NCBI RefSeq assembly: GCF_002105155.1
Contig: NW_019029025.1
Coordinates: 124,001 to 188,000, forward strand
Length of the DNA stretch: 64,000 bases
Direction of reading: 5' to 3'
Source of the DNA: Lobosporangium transversale
Taxonomy: Eukaryota > Mortierellomycota > Mortierellomycetes > Mortierellales > Mortierellaceae
The notes below the pieces were generated by a model. That model saw only the letters and a list, made by a program, of their open reading frames with translations. It had not been told where the DNA came from and did no database searches. Of the stretch, positions 25,294 through 36,749 are shown piece by piece (position 1 is the stretch's first letter; each line of letters starts with the position of its first letter). The position numbers were made by a program, and so were the translations under genes.

Positions 25294-27281
25294 TGAAGAT
25301 TTACACATAATCCTAGCATTCCCTTGGGAGTCTCATGGCATCACTTGATGATGTTGAGAGCTTGATTCTTATTCCAGTATTTGACTGGTGTATGTAATAG
25401 TGATAATGGTCGCCGCTATATAGGCTTGAAATGGACTCCGTTGGTTACTATTCTTAGTTTATTGCATCGGTTACTTCCTCATCTTGTTGCCGTCTCTTGA
25501 TAAATCTGGGATGGTAAACAATGCTAAAAATCGGGGGACTAGGTTTTGTTGGGCTTATAGAAGCCATTGGGAATCATTCCAACATATCACACTCATAATG
25601 ATATGTTAGAGTGAGTGGTGAAAAGACTGTGTGTGATTCGAGTGTTGTGGATGTAGACGGTGAAAGACTGTGTGGAAAGAATGTGAGCGGTGATAAGGAA
25701 ACTTCAATGTGAGGAAAAAGGGTACATATACCTTTTCGAGTTGACAACACAGCATGATCGAAAGATTCATATCTCTATGGTCATAGTCATTGTGTCGAGG
25801 TTAGGACTCTATCTTTCATGCATGGCATATACCTATTGTTTCAGACATGGCATCAATCATGTGGGATATATATATTTTTTTCTGGTGTGTCGAACTGCAT
25901 TCAATGGATGTATGTGAACAGACGTAGTTTTTTATTTATTTATTTTTGCAAAGAAGTATTAGAGTCACGTCGTTCTCAATGCACCAATTAAGTAGGCTCG
26001 TACCCAACCCTCTCTACTGCAAAGGTGACAGGAAACTTCTACTGTAAGAACACCCGAATTTTTTGACCAATGGTCTCCTCTCGTTACACACAGACATTTC
26101 TGTACTTAGGCTTCTGTCTTTTGTTTTGGCCGGTTTTTCCACGCCACTCCAGATGTTTGGCTATATTTACAGAATGGCGCAAAATAACCACCAAGGACAG
26201 CAAACATCAGCTTTTTCTATGGGAATACACCTCCGTCACATCCCTTCATTCCTTTGTGTGTACGCATCCTCAGAACTAAAAAAAAATACATATATGTACA
26301 ACCAGGACGTAACAAAAGCATATGGCGTGGAAGGAATATGAATACCACTTCTCAAAGTCATCTCTCCATGCGCGTAGAAAATCACCAACAAATGGAAACC
26401 GATAAATTTTTGGAGTTGTGAGGCCAGGACTTTAAAGAAGCTTGTTTGGGATAACAAAAAAGTCACGCGAGTCGATTGCCTTTGCGAGTGCAACTCCTTC
26501 ATGTCAAGGAAGGTGCACAGCCTGCGATTGTCTGAGAATACGAAAAGAATAGAAAAGTGAAGGCTTTGCCACTCAATTTAAATGCTATAAAAGCATGTAA
26601 TTTACCAACTAAGGTTTATAAGCGATATTCTAACGATTGTTAACCCTTCAGTTGATAGTCAAAGCGTTTTCTACACTAAGAGTACTTTATAGGTGGCAAT
26701 GCCCTTCTTTCTTGTTCGCGCCCTAACTATGACAGGAATAAAATGTTTTGCAAGCACATAAACATATGTAGTGTTAAGAGTCTACGAGCTTTGATGTTCA
26801 ATATGGCGTTAGTCGCCCCGCGCGTTGAATTTGACTCAGGACTCCCTCTCGAGCGGGTTATCTCGCCAGCTATGCTGCACCAGCTAAGCTAAAGAGGGGA
26901 AAGGAAAGCCCACCGCTCGAGCGTTGCGTGAAGAAGGATTTATAGACCTGTGGAGAGGTTGGGCGATATAGCATATAATAGAGGAAAGAGACCGTGTACT
27001 GTACATTCATTGAAAGATATGCAAGGCCCAGTGGCAGAGCTGAGGAATGTCATCCTGTTATGGAAGATTGGGGTAATCAAGCGCCTGAACAAACTTACTA
27101 TTTATAGTAACAAGCAAACTGTTTGCGTGACAAACCTATCTAAACATTAAGCCTGAGAATGCGCGAACATCTGGTGTTGCTCTATGCCATCTCAGGCATG
27201 ATTGCTCAAAGAACCTTGAGACGTTGGGTCCGATAAATAATCTTCAATTAGTTCGAAATACTGCATGAGACAAGAGCTACA
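24482..27281. other. Gene-poor stretch between CAP and Fanzor-like relic
   Basis: About 2.8 kb. The first few hundred bases should hold the CAP promoter. Runs of 14 or more A occur near 25163 and 25254-25286. A 69-codon basic open frame on minus (24893-24684) ends GSKRGRKKFLGLIK but has no family match I know. Around 26816-26900 (minus) there is a tRNA-like A-box TAGCTTAGCTGG followed by a weak B-box, with no closing acceptor stem. I see no other gene here. Confidence 0.45.
24644..24651. promoter_or_regulatory. ATF/CREB-like site upstream of CAP
   Basis: TTACGTCA (TGACGTAA on the other strand) about 165 bp upstream of the CAP start codon. This is a known fungal bZIP ATF/CREB-type binding sequence. 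A single 8-mer can occur by chance, so the regulatory role is inference only. Confidence 0.25.
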
Positions 27282-30027
27282 ATGAAATGTCTCAGGGAGG
27301 CTAGCGAGAAGTTGGGGAGGAACGTAGTCTATGAAGAAGGCCGTTTCAGAGTAGCTCTCCGCGTCTTTGCTTCCAGCCATCAAACGTCGCTTCAAGCGTT
27401 ATCACCGAACAATGAGTTCGATAACTTCAAGCAACGTCTACTCGATGGAAAGAATTCTCGCATAGAATGGCTCAGCAAAGACGATCTGAGCGCCGCAGAA
27501 CGTAAGAAAGCTCAAGCTATAGTTTCGGTCTTGGAAGCAAACGCCTCCGATATTAATCGTTGGGCCCTCCTTAGATATTATAGAGACGTGCAATCGTTCT
27601 ATATAGCGAAAGGATCGCTAGTTCTGGCTCATCTTTTTTAACAAGCCGTGCATATTGAATGGACGCACAGTTGATATCGGTAACTGTCGTCAGCACGATA
27701 GGCCGGGCCTTAAGCATCTACCACGTCGAAGAAAGGCAAAAAAAAGAAGTAAGAGGAAAAACAAAAGCGGAAGCATAAAGGCAAGTGGCCTCAGAGGACC
27801 AGAAAAGGAGGTGCACCAATTAGGAACTTGAAGGATGCTACGAAGGTCGATCACAGCTATAGCAGTAAGCACCCTATCAAGGCCTTAACCAGTAGGTGCC
27901 TCAAGGCTCCAAGACAAGGGAAGGTGAACTGGACGCAGATGAAAGGGAAAATGTTACAAGCCAAATCCGAGGGGCGGTTGTTGTCCTCAACCGACTACGC
28001 CGCTATCCATATTGGGCGATGGCCCTGGAAATTGAGAGGACTATGCAACAAGGTCGAGGAAGAAGGCACTGGACGAAGTCTTGGATAGCACCGACTATTC
28101 CTTCCGTCTCACTGTTACGTAATGAGGCTTGGGAGTGCACCCCAGGGGCACTTCCATTTTTACTCATAAGGTCAGAACATTGTGTGGCGGTCATGGCGGG
28201 ATCCCAATATAAAGCTCCCGCTTGGCAGCAATAATAAAAACAACTTTGATCTCTTGAATTACTATAATCGACAATCATCCCACTCGCTACCCTTCTTTTA
28301 AGTGGCCAGGGTGGACACAGCCCAAACTACGCGAGGGTAAAAAATAAAAACAAAAAAAAAAAAAGGAAAGGCTCCAGAAACACCCCACTAACTCCTCGCT
28401 TATGAATATTTCAAGATCACCACTAAACTTTCCTCAATAAAGGATATTAGCATCACATTGGGGGACAAACAAGGCTTTGATCCCAAAAAGATTACATTTC
28501 CAAGAGCGTCAGAACTACAAATGGGCCAAATACAGACATCATTGAGGCAGTACTACAGGAACGCATTGGTATGATCGTGTGTAAAGTATCTTTATGCATA
28601 TTTTGCCGCCAAATTCTCTCTTTTTTCTTTTCATAGCTCGATGTCGAGAAAAGCATCGAAGATATGAGCGATGCTGAGCTTTTCTTGCGAGAGAACAAAA
28701 AAAGCGGAAAAATAACCAGACTTCCCTACGTCCTCCTGGTCACCCAGGTATCTCTGGGTGAGCGAAGGCACTAAGCAGCTACCAGAGCGTATTTTGCCTC
28801 TCGACAACCAAGGCCGCAATGTCGGAATATGTACAGGGTCTTGATACAGGCCCTCTTTTGCGACATTGGAGGAAACCACTTGTTTCACGGATACCAGACA
28901 AAGCGCCCCTGGAGTCAAAAGACAAAGATGTTACTCGGTTCAAGCTCAAAGGAACGATCTCTACCAACGGCCTTATTCTACTCGCCTATGGCACAGCCCA
29001 GACGAAGAGACAGCCGTAGTCTGACGTAGATGAAGAAGACCTCAGCCAGGGATCGGAGGATTCCTCATCACACGTGTTCAAAGGCGGCCGGTGAAGGCCT
29101 GACAGGTGAAGACTAGGTAAACATAAACTGGACGAGGAGCTCCAAACCACTTAAAACATTGAACTCACACTCAATGGACCAGGGCAATGCTCATCTGCTA
29201 GTACCAGAACCATCACCAGATGCGATTCTTGTATTGTTAACGCCCTTACGTTTCCCTCGCTGAACCCTCATAATCCTAACCTATGTCAAACAGTGTAGGG
29301 TGAGAAGCAAGCTCTTGTACCTTCCCATCCTCCGCTTCAATCACTTGTTGAACAAAAGGAAGCGTGAAAAAGGAATGATTGAGGTAGAGAGCGCCACCTC
29401 AGTATATGGAAGGAATACGTACAATGGGTACTTCCAATGGATGAACGAGGAATCCCAGACACAGACAGGATCGAAGAATTTGGAGTCCAGATGGCACCTA
29501 AAAAAAGGGAATTACGAAAGGCTCAACGAGCTACATCCGACTACGCGGTGCAGCAAGTGTTGAAGATGCTCGGGGGAATAGGAGTGCTTGCCGTCGGCTT
29601 AGGACCTCTTGAAAGTAGTAAAGGAGTTCCTAGCAAGCACACCGCCATAACGAAACAGCTTGTCACACAGGTATCTTTTTAAAAAAAAAAAAAAAAAAAA
29701 AGAAAACTCGGAAAGTCATAGACCCCTTGCTGATAAACGACTACCATTTAAAACGCTTAAATCAAAGCATGAGGACACTCCGTTGTAGGGGCGCCCGGAT
29801 TTTACACCAGTGTCCGCTGTCCTCAACCTCTCTGCGATAACTTTTTGGAGACGGTGTATCCTCGTCCTAAATATTGTCGTGCATGCAAAGTATTTTTCGA
29901 CTGTGACGCATTTAGAGCGGAAAGCATTGCAAGAATCGGTCTTGCTCAGGTTAAGAGCCAAGAGAGTCCCGCGAACTACAAACCCATGGAAGAGTCGCCT
30001 GCTTTCCCTGCAAATCGCGCACGACAC
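27282..30027 (+). pseudogene. Decayed TnpB/Fanzor-like RuvC nuclease gene
   Basis: Remains of a TnpB-related (Fanzor, IS605 OrfB-like) gene, broken by many stops and frameshifts. Pieces in order on plus: a helical N-terminal block 27282-27641 (KKAQAIVSVLEANAS, INRWALLRYYRDV); a block at 28819-29016 with TRFKLKGTISTNGLILLA, like the strand before RuvC-I in Fanzors (TDG-type); a damaged RuvC-I area near 29225-29440 (RFNHLLNKRKREKG); a helix DYAVQQVLKMLGG (about 29538-29577); a RuvC-II-like GLGPLESSKGVPSKHTA (about 29598-29650); and, in another frame, FYTSVRCPQPLC, then KYCRACKVFFDCDAF and AESIARIGLAQV (29790-29955). The last part is the TnpB zinc ribbon (CX4C...CX2C) with the closing RuvC-III D and the A-x-x-IARI helix. 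An A run at 29682-29701 interrupts the gene. Family identity is fairly sure; limits are not. Confidence 0.66.
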
Positions 30028-30686
30028 TAGACACAAGTATTTGAGTGCCAGTACATCCACAAAAAATTTGTAAGTTCTTTTATCTGTGAATTTCTGGACT
30101 AACATTAAAAAACCTTACAGATTAACAGATAGGCTTTAACGAACTCTTTTGTGATCAGTACCAGAGCGTCCCTCTTTATTTAAATAAAACCGTATTAGAA
30201 TAAAACCGCTATCACGACACTGGCACACGTTGGAGACTAGAGCCCCAAAGAAGGCTCCGCCACAACCTCCGTTCCTGCGCAACGCGTCTTTTTTGCTGTT
30301 GTTGCTCCAACTGATACAACCGATGTATTATGCAAACACGATGTATCCTTTGAATTACATCAACATTTACCAATGAGCATGCATTGGGATGGGGAAAAAA
30401 CAAGTTCTAGGGTAGCAGGTATTATATACTATCAAATCTCGACCGACTTGGACAGTGCACACATGGCATTGCATAGTATGGCTGCTTTGTACCACACTAA
30501 ATTAAAAAAGGCTTTTTCCTCTTCCTGTTTTTCTTTCCATTTTTTTGTTTGTGTAAAACATTCATTTCATTCCCCATTCTCCATTCTCCATTCTCCATTC
30601 TCCATTCTCCATGAACTTCTCTGTATTTCTCTTCTCAATTACATTTGCATCACCGCTTCCTCTTTTCTTTTCTTGTACTCCAAGAC
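30028..30686. other. Spacer and 5' leader of the 30687 gene
   Basis: Between the relic and the next ATG. The right part is a C/T-rich leader with a short tandem repeat (30575-30609). No TATA box is obvious, and no other gene was seen. Confidence 0.5.
30575..30609 (+). repeat. Tandem repeat (CATTCTC)5 in a 5' leader
   Basis: Five perfect 7-bp units, CATTCTC, about 80-110 bp upstream of the ATG at 30687, inside a pyrimidine-rich leader. Such tracts often lie near fungal transcription start sites. Whether it is transcribed is not shown. Confidence 0.8.
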
Positions 30687-31985
30687 ATGGGCAATGTCTC
30701 GAGCTCTGACCACGACAAGGTCAACGAGCGACTTGTAAAGCGAACCCAGAAGCGTGGGGGATCTCTCAGCCGTAAATTAAAGCATCAGCAGCAACACCGA
30801 CAACAAAAGTTATTTAATGGGCAAGAATACCAGCCTCAATGTGAGCTGCAACTACAGTACGAGTGCCAACAATCACATCAAAGACCATCACTATCGTCAA
30901 TGCCTTCCTCGTCTGTCGGCCATATTCTAGATTCCTCTGAACAGCCATCAGAATTAGAAGACGTAATAGCCCACGGACTCCCCCACGGGCTCTCCCGCTC
31001 TCACCACTGGATCTCTTCTCCTTCCTCTCCATCAGTACCCCCTATAAAGGGCCTTCGCCGTCTACGAGATAAACATCTCGTGCCTAAATGTTTGTCAGTA
31101 TCCCAGACGGACTTTTATGCCCGGCCCAAGGCTGAGTGCTCACCTCTGACTCCGACCTCTCCTGCTACATCCTTCTCTGCTACCTCAACGATCGCAACAT
31201 CTATTAGTACCCAGCCCGACGATCTCAACGCCATTCCTAACTTCAACCCCCAACAAATACAAGAGTCGTCAGTGCATACATATCACTCAGCACCCATCGT
31301 GATCCCACAGCTACCCCCGAATCAGAATGCGGCTCAAAGTGAGCACACAGAGGGTCTGGGCACCAACCCGCAGACTTCCTCGTTTCCACTGAAGCGAAAT
31401 GGCTTGGATCACGCTGCAAATTGCAGTCAGCAGTGCCTGCTTGGAAGCTCGTCAGACGCTAAAGAATGGCTCAAACAAAAACCCACGAGATCAGCAGCTC
31501 GTATGATTCATCAGTACAACTTCCATAGCCATAGTTACTATAGAACACCTGGTAGTCTCAGGGCGACAAACAATGTCACCCGAAGTCTCTCAATTCACGC
31601 TCCGCCTCCTCCTCTATCGAACAGTGATATTTGTCTCATTAAGGCTACTGGTGTAGAGGATCCTGAAAATAAGTCTGTAGAATCAACAATTTCATCGTGG
31701 CCCAGTTTCTTAACTGCCACTGCTGTCACCAAGGCCTCAGGTAATACGTCCACCGAACAGTATCCAATGGACTCCAAGCCGATGAGCGGCTCTGCCGAGT
31801 TTGGCAAGAGTCATTCTGGTGGAGCGTATCTTTATGGGTGTAGTAACCCTTCGTCCGAGTCTCTCAACAGTTCGCCTTCAGATAGCTGGGAACGGAAGCC
31901 TCGAGTAGGGCGGCTTGTCATGTCTCGATCAAAACTCTACTCTTCATCCGTACCAGCTACTGATAAATTCCATAATTCATCTTAG
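30687..31985 (+). CDS. Disordered Ser/Pro/Gln-rich protein with N-myristoylation signal (432 aa)
   Basis: Family not recognised. It is a single open frame of 432 codons starting at the first ATG of the frame. The N terminus MGNVSSSD fits the N-myristoylation rule (Gly2, Ser6), and a basic stretch follows (KRTQKRGGSLSRKLKH), which together would tether it to a membrane. The rest is low-complexity Ser, Pro, Thr and Gln. It has islands such as PPIKGLRRLRDKHLVPK, SRSHHWISSPSSPS and a C-terminal WERKPRVGRLVMSRSKLY, typical of kinase-phosphorylated scaffold or signalling proteins. No catalytic domain or transmembrane helix is seen. A poly(A) signal lies about 100 bp after the stop. Existence of the gene is likely; function is unknown. 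Confidence 0.78.
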   Translation: MGNVSSSDHDKVNERLVKRTQKRGGSLSRKLKHQQQHRQQKLFNGQEYQPQCELQLQYECQQSHQRPSLSSMPSSSVGHILDSSEQPSELEDVIAHGLPHGLSRSHHWISSPSSPSVPPIKGLRRLRDKHLVPKCLSVSQTDFYARPKAECSPLTPTSPATSFSATSTIATSISTQPDDLNAIPNFNPQQIQESSVHTYHSAPIVIPQLPPNQNAAQSEHTEGLGTNPQTSSFPLKRNGLDHAANCSQQCLLGSSSDAKEWLKQKPTRSAARMIHQYNFHSHSYYRTPGSLRATNNVTRSLSIHAPPPPLSNSDICLIKATGVEDPENKSVESTISSWPSFLTATAVTKASGNTSTEQYPMDSKPMSGSAEFGKSHSGGAYLYGCSNPSSESLNSSPSDSWERKPRVGRLVMSRSKLYSSSVPATDKFHNSS

Positions 31986-33254
31986 GGTAAAAGGAATGAC
32001 AAAGGTGTGCAGGTTTAATTGCTGTCCTTCCACGCCTTCTACGCATGGCGTTGTATTTTACTTGTATTGTATGTATTGTAATTTAATAAAATTAGTTCCT
32101 TGTCCACCCAAAAAACTCTGTTTGCAAGATTTTAGTCCCCTTGTTTTTTTATTTGCTGGTTGATTGTCGTTCTGGTCTTTCCTTTCTTTTTTGCGCAAGT
32201 AAATCAAGGTTTGGAAATCCTTGTTCTCATCAAAAACCAGACACAAAGACCCTGACTCTGTCAGTTCACCGAGTACAAACCGAATCAGCTGCAACGGAAC
32301 GGTTAGAGTGCAATATCTATCGACGATAAAAGGGACAAATGAAAATACTCCATTGATGCAGCTCCAAACCTCAGCTGTTTTGACGACTCCATTCGGACAA
32401 CACGCGCTTGTCTAACGGAGAAAAAAGTGTCCCTTAATCTCCGATGTTTGACGGTGCTTGTGAGAGAAAGCGATGTCTTTCCCACTTACTTCCTTCATCT
32501 CGCCGTTTCCTGCAGGGTCCTCGCTATTCTAAGCATTTGAGATGCTTTTGTAGAAAGTTGGGCAACACACTACATTGGCACACTGGCAGAGCGGCAATAT
32601 CATGGATAGATAGAGAATTCATCCTATTAGACTTCAAATAAACCAAACAACTATTGATATTCTACCTCGAAGTATCAACGGGAATGAGAAAATGTAAAAC
32701 GGTAGATGGATCAAATATTAGGTTATGACATGCTATTTGGCCGTTGTCCATTTATTCCGATCTTGTAACCCTGTTGTCAGGAGCCATGGATTAAGCATAG
32801 GATACATGTTAACAAGAACGCTGATACAAATAAACAAACACTCACGTCTATAAGCTACGCCGAGCAGCCCATTCAAAGACGCTAGGCTATGGACAGTACT
32901 ACCTACTGCTTAAGCAGCATAGATTTGATGAGACTGGGAAAAAAGAGAGCGTGGAGGGCTACATGGGTCAGTTGAGGAAAAAAAAAAAAAAAAAAAAGCT
33001 TCCGTCGTTAATTTTCACCCCGTCATGCATGGTCTACCTTACTGCTAAGATGGACATAGACTTGTATCGGGTCCTCTACCTTTTTCCTTACATTCCTCTC
33101 TTCTCTTACTTTTAAAGCTTTCGCCCCTGCCTTGCATAAACTAAAATGACACTTCATTCGTGAGATAGATGGTCCTAACTCTCAACTCTTTGTCCGTTGT
33201 TCCCTAAGCTTTTTTTTTTTTTTTTATTTGTGTAATGAGTGAATTCCAATCCTG

Positions 33255-33288
<34 letters not shown>

Positions 33289-33750
33289 CGTTTATCCCAT
33301 GCGCTCCACGGTCTAATGTAGTATTATACAATGTGTTAAATTATCTTGGGAATTGAAGCAAAATATATGATTTGTCCATCATGTCATGTCGCCTTTCTGT
33401 CGTGAGCTATACGTTTATTTATGCCGTATTTGATCGATATTGAGCGAATGCCGCTTTTTATCTGATATAAAGGTATATAGATGGGTCCATCAATGAATGG
33501 GTGCACCTTGAAGACTTACCGAGATTTTCTTAACAAATCCTACATGATCATATAGGCCCTTATTAAAAAAAAAATACTTTGCGAACAATAATTTCTAGAA
33601 AAATACTACATCGCTCTTTTGAAAACCAGGATAATTGCATGACCCAGCGTCGTGTACAGATGGGGTCCATCACGTGTCTGCCATCAACCAAAAGACGTAG
33701 CGTTTACTTTTCTTTTCTTTTTTATTAAAATATGCTGAATTACGCAAAAG
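31986..33750. other. Convergent intergenic region
   Basis: About 1.77 kb between two converging genes. It contains the 3' UTR of the 30687 gene and several long homopolymers (A19 near 32979, T runs near 33212 and 33258-33285). The short open frames show no conserved motif. I see no RNA gene. Confidence 0.5.
32085..32090 (+). terminator. AATAAA poly(A) signal after the 30687 gene
   Basis: AATAAA 100 bp after the stop at 31985, preceded by TGTATTGTATGTATTGTA, a UGUA-rich element typical of fungal 3' ends. Confidence 0.55.
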
Positions 33751-36443
33751 CTACAATTCCACTTTATAAGCATATTCGTTCGTTGGCGTGCTTGGCGCAC
33801 TATTTGTTGGGATAAGTGAAATATGTGATGGTGTAGGTGAGGAACCATCGTTATTATAATAGATCTCCTCCTTATATCGGTAATCTGCGTCTGCATTAAA
33901 AACAGGATAGCTCCAGTTCCAGGCCGTGTGCTGAGGCGGCGCTGCTCCAGGGTTTTGCTGCTGAAATTGTTTGATCTGTTGCTTCTGGTACTCTTGCTCA
34001 TTCGGGGTATAATAGAATTCTTGTAGCTGCTGTTGTTGTTGGAGCATCAAGTTGCGTTGATGTTGTCTCTGTTCCGACAGATGTTGGCTGGACTTTGAAC
34101 TTGCACGTGAGTGTGAAGTATCGTAATGATGTTTATTTTGTTCTTGATGCTCTTGTTGCCTCTGCAGCTTCTGTAAACGGTCGTTCCAGTCCTTGTATGA
34201 TTGTTGATGGGCTAACTGATAAGCCTTTTGGTCGGCCAATTGAGATTGCTGGGCTCCTTCATATTGATCTGACAAGGTTGTGCCTGAGAGACGATTCTTT
34301 TGCTTGTTCGCGTTGGGAATATATTTAGTGGTAGGCTGGTAAGGGGTAGGAGACTGAAAATTATTAATCATGGCAGATCCTGAAGACGGTGGGCTATTAC
34401 TCACGCGCAAAGTACCAGAAGAACCCTGTGGAGAGAATTGGTGAGGCATTTGCGGCGAACTAACTTGAAGATACTGGAGTTCTGGTGAAAGTGGGAATGG
34501 AGATAATAACTCATGTTGCTGTTGTTGTTGTTGCTGGTTGGTTTGAATCTCTTGACGCCAGCTTTTGTCCAATGCTGGTACTTGAGACACAGGCTCATAA
34601 GGAGCCTCGTCATAACCCATACTTTCTGGGACCGCCGTAGGTCCATTGACTGTGCCCTCAAGTGGTTGCTCTTCTTCTCTACCCAAGCTCTCCATGACCT
34701 TTGTGTGTTCACTTGGCTTCACTGGCTTTTTACTCAATGGTGTCTCTGCCTGGCTATCGCCCATAGTCTCTGGTACTCTCGATGGATTTCCAAGTTCTTC
34801 CACAGGCACTTCTTCTCCTTTTTTGGGCTTTCTCATGGAAACCCAAGGCCGAGGCCCTTGTTGAGATTGAGCGCGACTCTCTGTCTCAACAGATTGTGAA
34901 TTCCTAATCACTTTGGGCACGCCAGCAGCCTTGGCAGCAATCAACTCATTCTCTTTTCCAGCCTTAGCTGAGTTGTCTGCTGCACTACCTCCTTGGTGTT
35001 TAATGATCGATGCTGTCTTTTCAGGTGTCGTGCTGTCCATGATAAAGCGAAGCTCCTCGGCAGTCAAATTCAAATCATCAATGTCCTTGCCTTGAACAAC
35101 TTTTGATGTTGTTGTGGCGAGGCTGAACTCTAGGGCTTGTTTAATTGCTTGTTCTTCGAGGTGTCGAAGCCTCTCCTCCTCAGATTGCTCAGCATTTATA
35201 TTCTCTCTTTCGCGCTCTGGTGTCCCAGGCACAGAAGGTGATCGAGGCGGAAGAGGTGGTGCATCTGTTGTTACCGCAACAGACGCCTTTGCTTTCCGGT
35301 CGTTATTAGAAGAGTCAGCAAACGCTCCGGAAAGCAAAACAGCTGGAAGTGGTGGATTAGCGACTGTATCCGTTAAAAGAAGATTCCAATTCTCAAGTGC
35401 AATACGCGCAGCTTGGAGGATGTCCTCTGTCTCGTTCCCTATTAATTTATTATCATTATGTAAAAAAATAAATTAATAAATAAATAATTAGAAAAGGAAA
35501 AAGATAAAATACGACGAAACACAATGATCATACCAGATTGGACATGGAAACAGTAATATAATTTACCTTCGTTATAAGGCTCTTTTACGCCGTCTAAATC
35601 AATATGATCCAGTAATTGTTTTCCATGCTCGCCAATGATTTGCATTTTTTTACCCAGTTCGATGATTGCATTCAGCTGATCCGTATAGGCATCCTTAATC
35701 ATTTTACGTTTGAGTTGTTGAAGCTGGTTTGTTGTAATTTCGCTCTTGATCTTGCTTTCTTCCTGTTCCTTTTGCAACAACATAGCTTTGGCATTCCGCA
35801 ATTTACTCTTGGATGCTTCCTTGAGTTTACTCTGCAAATCCGTCTGGAGACGCCCCATCTCACAAAGAGTGTCATCCTTTGTCCTGAGGAACTTTATCTT
35901 TTCACGAAACTGCTCGTATTGTATTCCAAATCGGATTTCATAGTCACTGATCTTACGGATAAGTAAATTCAGCTTGAGTAGGACATCCTGATGTAAGGAA
36001 TAATAACTATGGTGTTAGCCTTTATCTCAATTCTCCAAGAATAGATCATAGAGGAATAAAATGTAAGATTTAAAAAAAAAAAAAAAAAGAAAATCTTACT
36101 CCCAAGTCATCAGTCTATTCAGTGAATAACAAAGCACAGATAAATTAAAAAGTCAGTTCACAAATCGTTTTACTATGGCTCGAAACAAAAAAAAAAAAAA
36201 AAAAAAAAAAAGTTGTCGAGCATAAACCAGAATGCAAGGCATTTGAGTTTTGCATTACATTACCTGATACTTTGCCCATGTCATCATGTGTTTACATTCT
36301 TCTACTCTGACTTTAGAGACAACGCCGAGACTTTCGACTAGCCTTCTTTGCTCACCAATGGCATTCGTCAGTGGTGTCAGGAACGAGCCCGCAGCATAGC
36401 GGGCACCTTCATGTAAATGGGATCGAATGTTGAGCAGATCCAT
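33751..36443 (-). CDS. PIL1: Pil1/Lsp1-like eisosome BAR protein with long Q-rich tail (762 aa)
   Basis: Membrane-bending BAR protein related to the eisosome core of fungi, expected at plasma-membrane furrows. There are three exons, 36443-36264, 35987-35567 and 35438-33751, for 762 aa in frame. Residues 1-230 hold the helical core: an N-terminal amphipathic-type segment (GARYAAGSFLTPLTNAIGEQ), then IRFGIQYEQFREKIKFLR, NAIIELGKKMQIIGEHGKQLLD and EDILQAARIALENWNL, closely following the Pil1 layout. Yeast Pil1 is about 340 aa, so the tail of about 530 residues is unusual. The tail has a PPLPPR SH3 ligand (about residue 262), an acidic helix EEQAIKQALEFSLA like a ubiquitin-interacting motif (about 295-309), three VPESMG-like repeats (about 422-475), and Q-rich tracts. 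Intron 1 contains two A/T homopolymers. Confidence 0.85.
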
Positions 36444-36514
36444 TGCTATTACAGTAATGGCCGAGTCTGAGGAAGAATATGTAAAAGAAAGACAGAGAAG
36501 GACAAAAGAAGTAG

Positions 36515-36548
<34 letters not shown>

Positions 36549-36749
36549 GAAAAAAAAAGAGGCGAGTTTGAAGGTAAAAGTAGAACGAGATTCAATTGGA
36601 GGAAAGGAGAGCCAAGACTCCATATTTTTATGTCAATCACTGCCACCACAGCCCAGATAAGAAAATGCCAAGCTGTATCTTATTTTTACAGGTTCAACTA
36701 CACGTAAACGACATTTGAAAATACTAATAGTAGTCTAATTAACAAATAG
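36444..36749. other. Spacer: Pil1 promoter and DNAJC17 3' end
   Basis: A 306 bp gap between genes on the same strand. It contains an A33 run (36514-36546) just upstream of the Pil1-like start codon. Nothing else was seen. Confidence 0.6.

Noticed and set aside
26816-26900. A tRNA gene on minus
   Set aside because: A-box is good, but the B-box is poor and no acceptor stem forms. Reported as a possible relic only.
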